64,000 nt of DNA, taken from assembly GCA_023313575.1 (NCBI GenBank), contig JAJTTP010000007.1:744001-808000 (forward strand), in the 5' to 3' direction. Below the pieces are notes generated by a model. It worked only from the letters and a program-made list of their open reading frames with translations, did not search any database and was not told the DNA's origin. This document shows positions 41,895 to 52,800 of this stretch, piece by piece (within the stretch, counting starts at the first letter, position 1; every line of letters starts with the position of its first letter). The DNA is from Eutypella sp. D-1. Its lineage: Eukaryota; Ascomycota; Sordariomycetes; Xylariales; Diatrypaceae. A program made the position numbers and the translations under genes.

Positions 41895-44165
41895 TCATTC
41901 ATCGCCCTCCTCCACGTACTCATCACCTGTGACGAGTCTACGTTTCTTCGTAGGTGACGGGCCAGGGCCAGGGTCTATCAGGCGACCCTTGGAGCTCGAG
42001 CTAGCAGTCTCGCTATTGCCAGATGAATCTAGCATGCGCTTCGTAGAGATGTAGCCGGCTCCATGGATGTCGGCCTCATAGAGCCTCTCAGGCTCGGGGG
42101 ACAGGGGTTCGGTATAACAGGGGTCATACGCGTCCACGTCCGACTCTGATGGTGGAGGTAGGATCACCGGCCCATCGGTCTCTGCCCGTTTGATCTGTTC
42201 AGGGTGCCATGGGTCGCTGAGCTTCGGCGGCAGCTTGCCGATCTTCCGATACACGTAGTTGCGGACCGGCTGGTGGTTAGTGTACAGGAGGAATACACGG
42301 TATCCAGTCCAGTCAGAGACGAAGTGCTCAATCTCTGCGCCACGGAAGATGACACAGTCGCCAGGTTTGTAGGGAACTCTGGCGGCAAGCTGGGGAAAGC
42401 ACAGATCCCCTCCTATATGATGCTCCGCCGCGTTAGCATCAAATACTAAATAATCTAGTTTGTGGGCGGCAATACATATATGCAAGAAACTTACCTTTAT
42501 AATCCCCCAAGGCCACGAGGCTGGCGAAGCCGAACTTCACATCAGTCTTGTCATGGTGTCTTCCAGTGAACGAGTTGATGCCCAGCACGGTCAGAGTCGC
42601 GAATTCAGGGCCGGACATTTTCATTCGGCAAGTCTCGGGGAGCTGCTCGAAGACGTTACAGCACTCTTGGTACTCGGCGGGGGCCAGGCTGCTGAATAGG
42701 AACCGCGCGACTTCCGAACCGATCCCCAGAATTTTCTCCCTGAACGTCGGCATGAGTGGGTTGACGAAGTTCATCATCACCTTGCGAGAAAGTCCACGTT
42801 GGAGCTGCGTGTCCGGCGTGAGGAACACATAGCGCGGATTGGGGTGGCCCTTCATCGCCCAGGTTCCATAGTGCACGACGCACTGCGACCGTTCCTCTAG
42901 CTCTTTCACGGATTGTGCTTTCTCTAGATCGAGCTCGGGGTGGTTCTGACGGATGAAAGCGTCGACGGCATGTCGCTTGGTGTCCGGTATAGGGAGTGGG
43001 GGCAACGCTGGTGGTTGTCAGTGCCATATACTGTAGGAATATTTGCGATACTCTATACATACTACAGTCGGAATGTCAGTAACAGGAAGGCTTAGTGAGG
43101 CTATAAGGACTTAGCATGGACACTTACCAAGCCCACTTCCGCATAGCATCGTATGTTTTCTTCATACGACGTTCGCCGAAGAGGAGCTGGAACAGTCTTC
43201 CGAATCGGCATGCGATGATCTCGGAATTCTTGTCCAGAAACAGCACGACATCCTGGTCGTATCTTGTGTACAAGCTAGGTTCCTTTACAGCAGCCTCATC
43301 TCGCTGATGCTGCCAGAAGTAATCGCAGGAACGGGTTCTGTCTTCTCTTTTGATCTGATCGAGAATCGGCTCGAGTTCTGGAGGGGGGTGACTGGCCGCA
43401 TCCCTCATGGCATCTCGCTCCTGACGGCTAGTGCCGACCCAAAAGGAGCGACTAGCGTCAGTACGCATCTCTCTGTACCATTCTGTTCTTTTCTCAGCTC
43501 CCATGGGCTGCTCTGGGGTTGGGCGGAATCTTCCCATGGGGGGCTTCTCTCCGCGACTGATTCTCTGTGCCATGAGAAAAGATTCAACTTCTCGTCCCTG
43601 CTTCGGCTCGATGTCGTTCATCCTTGCTGCCGAGACCTCTTCTAAGCGAGTAGCTCTTTGAGCCTTGTCGTAGGACTCCATCTCGAAACAAGACTACAAA
43701 ATAAGCTTCAGAAATGGCAAATCATTCAGAGAGGGAGGGTATCCTTATGCTTACCACATCTTTGAGTTGGATAGTGCGCATCGACAGGCCTTCTAGTCCC
43801 TGATCGATGATCACCTCGTTGTCATTCTCCTCGAACACAGTGCCATGGATTCGCAAGAGATCCACGCCCTTGGACACAATATCGGTAAAGAAAGATTCAA
43901 TCCGTTTAATCGTTGGACTGTCTCGAATCTTGGTGTAGTCATCAGGGAAGGCGGGAAATTCCTGGCTCATGATATGATCAACAATAGGTCGTCGGCAGCA
44001 TACAATGCAGAGCTATATACTGACTCTGAATCTATCCTCGTCTCCCCAGTGGCAGATATTGCCGCAGTCCTTCAGGAACCAACCTGTCTCATCACCAGGT
44101 AGATTCTTGTTCTCGACACCATACTTGACAATAGGTGCCTTTGGCTCACTGATGTTGTCGTCCAT
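41895..44165 (-). CDS. Putative 2-oxoglutarate/Fe(II) dioxygenase, TET/JBP-like, frame broken at one junction
   Basis: Exons supported by splice signals are 44165-44025, 43961-43755, 43693 to about 43128, about 43007-42495 and 42412-41895, about 650 residues in total. The catalytic core spans the last two exons: GRHHDKTDVKFGF (HxD metal ligands), GDYKGGDLCFPQL, PGDCVIFRGAEIEHFV (second His) and GYRVFLLYTNH (Arg for 2-oxoglutarate). This order and spacing resemble fungal TET/JBP nucleic-acid oxygenases, but other double-stranded beta-helix oxygenases are possible. The N-terminal exons (WFLKDCGNICHWGDEDR; GVDLLRIHGTVFEEND) are unrecognised. The tail is acidic, with a KKRR cluster that could be a nuclear signal. 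Between exons 3 and 4 the best donor (GTAAGT, phase 2) does not fit the frame of exon 4. A one-base change in a CCCCC run (42998-43002), a different donor (GTATGA near 43167), or real decay would explain this. Confidence 0.62.
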
Positions 44166-45497
44166 TGCGTGCCCTGATAGCCCAACAGATAGGTGTGGGA
44201 ATGTTGTGTTCTCAAAGAGAAAACAGAGAGATCCTAGAGAATGAAATCATGCTTAACGCGAAAAGCCTTTCATGTGCGGCCTAGTCAAAGACCAAACGCG
44301 AAGGCATTCCCGTTTACTACCATATGCACGTATCCGATCCATCCTGGGTTATGACGTCTTGATTATTCGGATCAAAGCAGTAGCCCCCATATGTGAATGT
44401 GAATCAATACTTTTCATGCGTCGATGTCTCATTAGGAATGAAAAGACAAACAGAATTGGAGTTCTACTCTCAGTACACGACGGCTGTGCTGGAGAGCTGA
44501 CATATTTATGACTTGTTGTATTACGAAGTAAGGGGTAGTATAGGGAAAATAGGGGGCCGAAGCAGCCAACTGTAACGAAGCCGTCGCCACTGGGTCTTGA
44601 TTTTATAGGATAGAAGATGTAGATGGGATGATTATTTAGATTGATCGCTAGCTACCAAAAGAGAGACTATCTAAGATGTGTATGATCCCATGTCCCATAT
44701 ATATGAAAAGGGGCATCACCAAAGGGAGGTGTTCGCCAAGACATAGGCTTGGCAATCAAAACGAATGGCTTGTAACACTAACCCCATGTCTGATGTGCAA
44801 CGGAGCCCAATGCGTATTTGTAAACGAATGACTAGATGCTTAAGTATTTGTTACTAGATTGCGGCTTGATATTTCAGTTTTTTGTTTATTGCTTCCACCA
44901 ACAAACATATTGCAAGCAGATTGGCTCACATGGGTGTTCCAAAGCTGCAGGTAGACTTATCTCAGTGCCAGATAACAAATTCCAGATAAACGTGGCTAGT
45001 AACGTGGCTAGCATGTGGGCACTATGTAATACCTGGCTGCTTAATTACATATGTAATCAAGACCCATCATGATGCAATACAAGAATTCTTATAGTGTGGG
45101 AAGGTCCGGTGGCATACGGTGGCATGCTGCAAACGACCACACTATTGCCTTTCCCACGTTGATTTTACATAATACCATAAAACGCTACTGTGAGCATTGC
45201 GGATTTTATATGGGGTAGAAAAGTGACAGGGGATGATCGCTAAAAATCCCATATACCGCCTATCCCCCCTTACAATATTGACCACAAAACGTTGGGACTT
45301 CGGGCGCAGGCCTACAGTGAAATTCTCCTGCCCGGCCTCCTAGGCCACCATTTGGCGTTAGGTGGTGGCAACCAATCTTTCAACACTCAAGCAGCATTCG
45401 ATGGGACACCTGGTCGCATTTTTGTAGAAGCTCACAAGTTCTGATCCATCAAATCGAACGGGTTACGTACCCGCCCGCTCGTCATTTCCCCCCGAGA
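44166..45497. other. Intergenic region with a hairpin-forming segment
   Basis: A+T-rich, no supported gene. It includes a 12-base tandem repeat (ACGTGGCTAGTA-type, about 44989-45012) and an inverted repeat at 45096-45157. It should contain the promoters of the dioxygenase (minus) and the F-box gene (plus), which are divergent. Confidence 0.45.
45096..45157. repeat. Inverted repeat GTGGGAAGG / CCTTTCCCAC
   Basis: The arms lie about 45 bases apart and enclose a duplicated GGTGGCAT word. It could be the end of a small decayed element or a chance hairpin; no target-site duplication was identified. Confidence 0.4.
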
Positions 45498-46463
45498 ATG
45501 GATCCCGCGGAGCAGGTCTTGAGCACAACGGAGCTGCTGGAGATCATCCTGCTGTACGTTGACCCGCGGACAGTGCTCACGTCGGCGCAGCGGGTGAGCA
45601 GGCGCTGGCGGGCGCTGGTAACGGAGTCGCCGGCGCTGCAGGGGGCGCTGTTCCTGCGGCCCGACCCGAACCACCAGCGCCACTACCACCAGCACCAGCA
45701 GATGGCGGCGCGGGTGGGCACGCCGCTCGTGAACCCGTTCCTCACGCGCGACTTTTGGGCCCCGATGGACGCCCTCCTACTCAGCGACGGCAGCCGCGTA
45801 CCGCCCTGGTGGGTCAGCGGCAGCCCCGCGCGCGACCCCCGGTTCATGCGCCCGAGCGCCAGCTGGCGCAGGATGCTGGCCCGTCGCGAGCGCCCCGCCG
45901 CCCGCGTCCTGGGGATCTGCGCTCGCTTCTGGACCCTCGCCGGTGACATGTATACGCGGACGAGCCGGGAATTGGGCTACGGCACGCTGTTGTGCGAGTA
46001 CGCTGATGCCGATGCCGATGCCAGCGGTGGTGGTGGCAGCGCTAAGAGCGGTGGCGTGCGCCTGTGCCACCTGATCGACGCGATTCGCAACCCGGACGGC
46101 GGGCGCTGCGGGGCGCAGTGGCACCTGATGAGTGCGCTGAGGAATATTTCCGAGTACAGCCGGGAGTCGACGCTGCGCGCGGTGAACTACCACTGGAACC
46201 TGTCGGCGGAGACGGATGCCAGGTTCATGGAGATCTGTCGCGTCTCCGACATCATACTCAGCAAGGAGATCCAGGTCGACGCGCTCGACCAGCGCTACGC
46301 GCGGCCCCGGGACATGCTCATGATGAAGGCGGATTGGGACCGGGACTTCGGAGATCCGGAGCCGGTGCGGTGCACCGAGTGGTATGAGCCCGGGGTGGAG
46401 AAGTGGTTCCGCGAACAGCAAATCGAAGCCTTGTCCGCAGCAGAAAGTTCCACAGAGGTCTGA
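45498..46463 (+). CDS. F-box-like protein, function unknown
   Basis: Single-exon gene of 321 residues, ATG to TGA. Residues about 8-50 (LSTTELLEIILLYVDPRTVLTSAQRVSRRWRALV) match the F-box pattern: a Leu/Ile-rich start, a central Leu-Thr-Ala-Gln-Arg-Val segment and the W-x-x-L/V end. F-boxes bind Skp1 in SCF ubiquitin ligases, so the protein may select substrates. The remaining 270 residues carry no repeat (LRR, WD40, Kelch) that I can see; there are several Trp-rich stretches (SASWRRMLARRERPAARV, RFWTLAGDMYTR) and a short Asp-Ala/Gly linker near 168-182. Coding G+C is high with strong G/C third-position bias, unlike the A+T-rich gap before it. Many filamentous ascomycetes have expanded families of such short F-box proteins. 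It converges on HSK3. Confidence 0.8.
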   Translation: MDPAEQVLSTTELLEIILLYVDPRTVLTSAQRVSRRWRALVTESPALQGALFLRPDPNHQRHYHQHQQMAARVGTPLVNPFLTRDFWAPMDALLLSDGSRVPPWWVSGSPARDPRFMRPSASWRRMLARRERPAARVLGICARFWTLAGDMYTRTSRELGYGTLLCEYADADADASGGGGSAKSGGVRLCHLIDAIRNPDGGRCGAQWHLMSALRNISEYSRESTLRAVNYHWNLSAETDARFMEICRVSDIILSKEIQVDALDQRYARPRDMLMMKADWDRDFGDPEPVRCTEWYEPGVEKWFREQQIEALSAAESSTEV

Positions 46464-46932
46464 AGTGTGAGGGGGGTTTGATATCCAGGAAAATTCAATT
46501 TAATAACAACGGCGAGGGATCTATCATGCAACATTTTTTGGCTAGTTAGGTTCTAAAGAAGTTCTTCGTAATAACGCTACTACCCAGCGGTATATCAGAC
46601 TTTTTCAACCCAGAACTACTTTCTCATCTGATAGCCTCTAGCACATGGCATTAGGCATATGTAGGTCTTCAAATGACTCTACACTGTCATCTGTCATTAT
46701 CGTAACACATGATCGCGCGCCTCGTCCCTAACTATACGTAGCTCGGTAAACTCCCAGATTGTCTTCCTATCTTGCCGTTTTGTCGAGCACTACATAGCGC
46801 TGCAGACATAGTGGATCGTCGCTAGACCCTCAGGGAGATAGGCCATCGGCGTTGTAATCATCCATGACCTCGTGTAGAAGGTATAGATGGTTTTTAGCAG
46901 TAACGCTTTTGCAGCGAGCTAGCTGGCCGTGA
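46464..46932. other. Convergent intergenic region between the F-box gene and HSK3
   Basis: About 470 bp shared by two 3' ends. No gene, repeat or RNA was recognised. Confidence 0.5.
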
Positions 46933-47499
46933 TCACCGCTCCTTATCGTCTTGCGGCTGTGCCTGTTCCTTGACCGACTCCTCACCGAGCACCTTGCTGG
47001 CAGCCATGAACCTACGATCATCAAGGGACATGTTAGCTGCGCTGAGTGTGATTTTAAGTAGGAAAAAAAAGACAGCACGTGGGAAAACAAAGGGGGTCCA
47101 AACTGACATTCCGCCGTGCCAACTCCCCAGGCCCCTCATGGCCTCAGCCTGCACGCTCGTCATGCGCAGGAGGTTCTCCGTGTCGGCCAGGTTCGCGGAC
47201 AGCTGAGAAAGCTGCGAGTGGAGCTGGGACTGATAAAATTCGGGAGGGTAAAGCAAATTTGTGCGCGTCAGCGATATAAGTCCACACCTCTTCCCCCCCT
47301 TCAATGGTATCGTTCGAAGGCGGCACCAGGCTATTTTTCTTTTTCTTTCCCTTTCCCTTTGAGACAAGAGCGCAATTCCTTATACACGTACCAGCTGCCT
47401 CGCCTTCACGATGCTGCCCGAGCCCTGGCTATGCGCCTGCGGAGCCATAGACGGCCTCGCCATCATCGTGGTGCGGTCTCCCGGTGCTCGACTCGTCAT
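46933..47499 (-). CDS. HSK3: DASH/Dam1 complex subunit Hsk3
   Basis: Reconstructed as exons 47499-47392, 47229-47108 and 47011-46933, giving 102 residues. Introns are 162 and 96 bp with GTACGT and GTCAGT donors; the second has a CTAAC branch sequence. Joining gives KARQL-SQLHSQLSQLSANLADTENLLRMTSVQAEAMRGLG followed by SWHGG-MFMAASKVLGEES, which matches the Hsk3 family over nearly its whole length. Hsk3 is a small coiled-coil subunit of the ten-protein DASH ring, which couples kinetochores to microtubule plus ends in fungal mitosis. The heptad-like Leu/Gln spacing around residues 34-60 supports a coiled coil. The N-terminal 30 residues (Ser, Gly and Met-rich) and the acidic Gln-rich C-terminal tail are probably disordered. 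Confidence 0.9.
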
Positions 47500-50033
47500 T
47501 TTCGCGGCGCGTAGGTGGGAGGAGAGGGGGGAGGGGGGTTCCCGCGCAGGTTTGTTTCGATCGAAGGGGTAGTAGGTAGTAGGTAGTAAATACAGGAGGA
47601 GCGGGCGCTTGGTCGGCGGATCTCGTTGTGACCGCAGATATATCAGTTGGAAGGGGAAATAGAGCTATCCGCGATCGCTATTCGCGCGCTGGTTTTCGAA
47701 GTCGATGCTGGCGATGAAGTGGGTAGGCGACGGGTCTTCGCGGTGTCGGATGTTGTGGGGTTTACTGGCGTTGTCCTCAGCAAGTGTGGTGGTAATTTGT
47801 AGAATAGCACGCCCAAAGTAAATATTTACCTGTGCAACGGGCACTATAGAAGCTTTATGTACTGTATGTTCCTAGGTCGGCATGCGCTTGCCCCGATAAG
47901 AGACTAATTAGAACTCTAGTTAAGTACCTATAACGGAAAGGCAATTAGCCTGCCCCGAGACTCAGGATCAGGGCATCCCTTTTAGTCTAAACTACCCACT
48001 AGGTGCATACATACCTACCTAGGTAGGTACTTAGGAATAATAATTACCACAAAGTATCTATACACTGGCTTATTGGCCATCTGCCTGACGTAACCTTATA
48101 TTGGCAATTCTATACATACCGTTGCAGTTACAATAACACAGGATGGCGGGGATGGAGAAGCCCCCCCTCCTCCGCCCTCATCAAGTCATCAAGGCAGAGA
48201 GAAATCAACAACAACACATATGAAGCACGGAGAACCGGATATAAAGGCTCCCCCGTCCCCCAACCCTTCTCTATGTAACCATGCCGTCTTTCTACTTTTA
48301 CCCTCTACTCTGTCTCGTCCATCTTGTCTATATCTAAGAAGACGGACGGCGTAGGCGTTGTACGCGGGGGAGGGAAGATTACGCGTCCCCCCCCCTCTCA
48401 CAGAACGTTTAAGTGTGCAGATGCGGGGATGTAAGCGACCTTTTCAGAGGGTTTATGCTGGTTCGAAGAAGAGAGCGGAAAAAAAGGGATAGATAAGTAA
48501 TAAATGATACTGATTGACCACTCTTATCTTACTTCGACCGGATGTTAATCCTGTATACTGTACTTCCTTTCGTAGTACTCGCCTGCATTGATTACCGTAA
48601 CAAGTCGTAACAAGCCGTAACATGTTCACGTCGTGTGTAGCTACCTACATAGATATATCTCTTAGCAGCATACTGCATATCTCGTTACTTTAAGGGGTTA
48701 TGGTTAATAGCCCTCATCGCGAACATCATCTTCATCCGGTGATGCGCCTATGCATTTGGGCCCTCTAGAAATCAACATGTAGCAAGGAGCCTCGCGGTTA
48801 TATCTGTAGGTTTTCACCGGCTTGATGGCTGGTTGGGTTCACTGAAGTCAAGGGCAAGAAAAAAAGATCCACACCCTACAAAAATTCCCAAAAGCTATGT
48901 CATCGGCCACAAAATTAAGAGGTCATATTAAGCCCTTCTTCTTCCAAGTAGTCCCTCTTGTCTTCTCTACCTCTCTTCTTCCTTTTTGCTCCTTGTTATC
49001 TGTCAATTCCTGGACTTCCTCGGCACGATTATGTTGTCTTTTCTTTCCCTCGCCCCCAACCCCTTTCCCATTTTTCCACCATCCATCCTGCTGCGTCTTC
49101 TTGATTCTATCCTGCAGCCATTCATATTCCACCAAGCTCCCGGGTCGAGGTCACCCTCAAATCAAATAGCATATTAAGTCCTTTGTGAGACAAAGCGTAA
49201 TTAGACAGCAGGGCCGCTCGCAGCTGCCGTCTCCGCTTACATACCCCTTAGGGTGACTGCCCACGCCCCTCCCCCGATTCGATAGCAAGGCCCACGCCAC
49301 ACAGGATCCCGTACGCGACAATTGCAGCCCAGATCTAGTTCGTGAACGGCTCGCCAACCAACAGACTATTCCACTTCCCAAAGCGGAGTGGACCGGGAAT
49401 TATGTAGTCGAAAACAACACGGAATGGTCGAGAATAAAGAGTGGCGATGTGGTCGGTTCTCCAATTCCACAACGTTGTGAGGATCGCATGGCATACGACG
49501 ACCACGTTTCTGCGAGGACCTTGATGCCGGGTTTTCACACTAGAGACGAACTTGGACGAGTCTTGCGAGACTGAGGGATCGAATTATCCTTGATTACAAA
49601 GCAGAGTAAGCCCGTTCTGGGTGTTGGGAGAGTATATGCCGATTTTTAAAAGGAAAAAGGAGAGTGACGCCGCAACCCAATGCAATATTACCAGAAATAA
49701 ATGGTCTGTTCCACCACGCCGAATGCTTTATGTACGTTGCCCGCCGAGCCGAATGAAAGTATGTGTGCTTCGTAGACTTCGTTGTCCAAGTATTCCATCT
49801 AACCCTTACTGAATGCCCATTTTGCTTGCGAAAATCGAAAGTGTGGCTCTCCACGAGAACCGCAGCGCGACAAGAATAATCGAAAACCCGACGACGGGGA
49901 CGGTGTTGAAAATAACCGACGCTATTGCATCAGGCGCTTCGAAACAATCTGAAACCGCAAGACATGTGCAGATAGATCGCGCTACATGCAATTCAAGAGG
50001 AACAGATAGGTGATACCGCCGTATTCGTGCCGA
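47500..50033. other. 2.5-kb intergenic region
   Basis: Holds the HSK3 promoter (left) and the 3' flank of the ketopantoate-reductase-like gene (right). Repeats include TACCTACCTAGGTAGGTA near 48012-48030, a C run at 48387-48395 and a CGTAACAAG tandem repeat at about 48596-48621. A pyrimidine-rich stretch lies at 48926-49140. No open frame longer than 90 codons resembles a known family. Confidence 0.5.
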
Positions 50034-52526
50034 CTAGCGAACTCCTATGGGAGGACGAGGGCCGAGGCTGCTTTGACTGCTGTGAGCGGAGGGTTCGGAT
50101 TCGACATGAGACGAATCACCACTCCCCGCGCTAGCGCTCGCACTACCGGTCAGACTTCGCACGGTCTTGGACTTTGGTGGTTGGAGACTGCTCACCCCGA
50201 CACGCTGTTCAACTTGCTGCGGTGCCACTGAATTTCCATGCCCTGGAGGATACCTCGGGACAGGCTGGCGCATGCCATCTGGAGGTGACGGGCGGCCGTT
50301 CGGTCCCGGTCCGCCCATCCCGTTCGGCGGTGAAGGGCGCCCATTTACTCCACGGATCGAAGGACTGTACGGATTTCCTGGAGACTGGCTAGCACGTCGA
50401 GGGTACGGCCCGCTCATACCGGGGCCATTGTTCAAATCATGCAAATGAGAAGCCGTTAACGAGTTCGCTCGAGAGCCCTGGTGGATCAGCCCCCTATCGA
50501 CATCACCATAGCGGTTGGATGAGTAGCCCATCAGAGGATCGTCGAGGATGCTGTCGTGAAGCCCAGGCACAGCAGAGGCCATTACTTGACTGGAACGATT
50601 CCTGCCAAATCCGGGTCGCCACCGGCTGCCTCGCGATGGAGGCCCCCCTCCGTCTAGGCCAGATCGAATTTCGCCGTGATTCTGTGGTGGCTTGCTGCGA
50701 TTCTTTCTTGATGTAACACTCATCATGTCGAAGTTATCGGGGTCAATCATCGGCGCGGGCGGTCCCGGATTCGGGTCGAAGAAATCGTCTTCCTCGTCGT
50801 CGTCATCGTAATAGCCTCCCCCGCCACCATTCCGAACAGGGGGTGGGCCTCGCCGTCGGGGTCCGGGTCCGGGTCCGGGTCCTCCGCGTCTCATCCTCAT
50901 CTCCTGTTCCTTCAAGGCTAGCTCACGCTGCCGAATCTGAAGTTCTCTTTCCCTCATTGCAATGTCGGGGTTATCCGCCGGGTAGCCATTGTCGCCCGTA
51001 TCGACGGGTTCGTCATACAGGACCAGATGACTGAATTCGCCTAGATCGTGCTCATCGAGAGATCCGCGTCGCGACTGTTGTTGTCTCGGTGGTTGAGGAT
51101 AGCCGTTTGGCGCACCGTTTGTCTGGGGCCGATAGCCGCCCGGGGGACCCCCGTTGGCAGATGGCGGCGGACGACGCATGCCTGGTGGTGGACCTGTGAA
51201 GTTCGATGAGTTTCTAGGTCTGGGACCCCTAGCCATACCGTTGCCGTTAGGCATGCCATTCGACACGGCGCGTGGTGCCCCTGACATGCGGGGCATAGGG
51301 GAATGGGGTGTTGGGGAGGGTGGGACCGGGGCAGGGGCGGTGCCATTGACTTCCTTCGGCCTAGATTGGTTCACAGTGTTGAGGTTGTGGAGGATTGCAT
51401 AGAGGGTTTCGATCCGCGGTAGCTTGACACCCGAGGTCTCCGCTAGCTTGATCGGCGAGCCCAGAAATGTTTCCACCTCCATGGGTCGTCGTGCCAGATA
51501 ATCCTGATACATAATGCTTGGGTTATCCGAAGGTTTACTTTGGTCTTCAAGGGTTCGCTGTTTGAAGTCGGCAGGCAAACTGCATCCCTGAGCGGTAGCC
51601 AAGGAGATCAGCTCGTCAATAACGTCAGAAATGAGTTGCCTGACACCCGTCTTCTCTAAAAGTGCGGCGTGCGAGGGCGTCTCGAATATTACGCTTGCAG
51701 GGTGAAAAGCAATCGGTCTAAATTGTCAGTAGGAACCACAAGGTAGTAGTCTAGATCAATGACTTACCCAATGACACGCTCGAATTGCTGCTGGCGGATG
51801 TTAGAGGACATCTTACATTCGACCCGCCCCGTACTTAAAGTCATAGCCAAAGCCTGCGCCATATCTTCCTGTATTGTCAAGGGAATGTCACTGTTCCTGT
51901 TCGCCGGACCGACCCAGATTTCCGTAGAACCTTTGTGCTCGAATTCGCTCGTCCCTAACTGCATAATCTCGGCGTTGGAAACGAGGGATAAAACCACGTT
52001 GGTGGGAAATCTCTCTTCTATCGCAGCCTCAACACCTAGGGTGTGTGTGGTGTTGATGAGAATGCAGGTGTGCTGTGGAGTGACGACGGAATCGATTACC
52101 GCAGCGAGGTCGTAAACATCCGGTAGAGCTTTGATGCAAAGGATGACATAGTCAAATGGTCCCTCTTTGTTATGGGAGGCGTCTTCGGGCGTTCGGACCA
52201 CTGATGACATCACAAAGATAAGTGGATGAACAGAGAAAAATAAAATTGCACTTGCACAGGGCGGGGGGCGTACCATGGCGTGGCTTGAAGCGCTCATTAC
52301 CGAACGAGGCCGACCTAAAGATAAAATTAATACAAAGTCGTAAGATATTTGCGGTTAGAAAATCAACTTACTTGAAGGATATCCCGTACTGGTAGACGGC
52401 TTCGAAACCCGACTTCCAGACTAGGGTTACATCGCAAGCATTGGTCGCCTGGAGCCTCCAGGAGAGAAAGGCAGACACCGCATTTCCGCCAACTGAACAT
52501 ATTCTCATTAGCTCAAGGTCCGCCAT
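50034..52526 (-). CDS. Ketopantoate-reductase-like (ApbA/PanE) protein with long disordered C-terminus
   Basis: Reconstructed as exons 52526-52372, 52314-52274, 52200-51768 and 51717-50034, giving 770 residues. Introns are 57, 73 and 50 bp; GTAAGT or GTACGC donors and frame continuity support them, including the 41-base second exon that encodes SASFGNERFKPRH. The N-terminus has a Rossmann start (ICSVGGNAVSAFLSWRL), then KALPDVYDLAAVIDSVVTPQHTCILINTTHTLG, LSLVSNAEIMQLG and the C-terminal domain entry (RVIGPIAFHPASVIFETPS), ending near residue 320. That part matches the 2-dehydropantoate 2-reductase superfamily, which reduces keto acids with NADPH. The next roughly 430 residues are Pro, Gly, Asn, Arg and Ser-rich, with a charged helix (MRERELQIRQRELALKEQ) resembling a coiled coil. 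A true pantothenate-pathway enzyme would be about 300-400 residues, so a different or added role is likely. Confidence 0.87.
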
Positions 52527-52764
52527 AATTAGATCTGGCCGCAACAAGATGCATGCGCCAGTCCTTGTACTCCTCAGAGGGGAGTGGAGAAACGAGGGTA
52601 ATCACAGAAAAAAAGACAGAACAGTGAAGGGAAAATGGCAAGGCAAAATATATCTCCGTCCTTTCCGAAGTATGGGGAAACGGATAGGTCGGAGGGGGGG
52701 GCTGAGGGTACAGGAGGAAATTTCTCAGGAGAACATCATTCTAAGAGAAGTAACAAATACGGGG

Positions 52765-52800
52765 GAAATGAGGGAACTGAGGGAACTGAGGGAAATGGGA
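52765..52800 (+). repeat. TGAGGGAAC nonamer repeat
   Basis: Three to four tandem copies of TGAGGGAAC/TGAGGGAAA in purine-rich sequence about 250 bases upstream of the ketopantoate-reductase-like start codon. Confidence 0.75.

Noticed and set aside
45777..46421. 214-codon minus-strand open frame
   Set aside because: Shadow of the G+C-rich F-box gene; it has no motif.
49335..49538. Minus-strand frame with an RRNVVVVCHA segment resembling histidine phosphatases
   Set aside because: Only about 10 residues fit, no RHG catalytic motif is found upstream, and there is no plausible exon structure.
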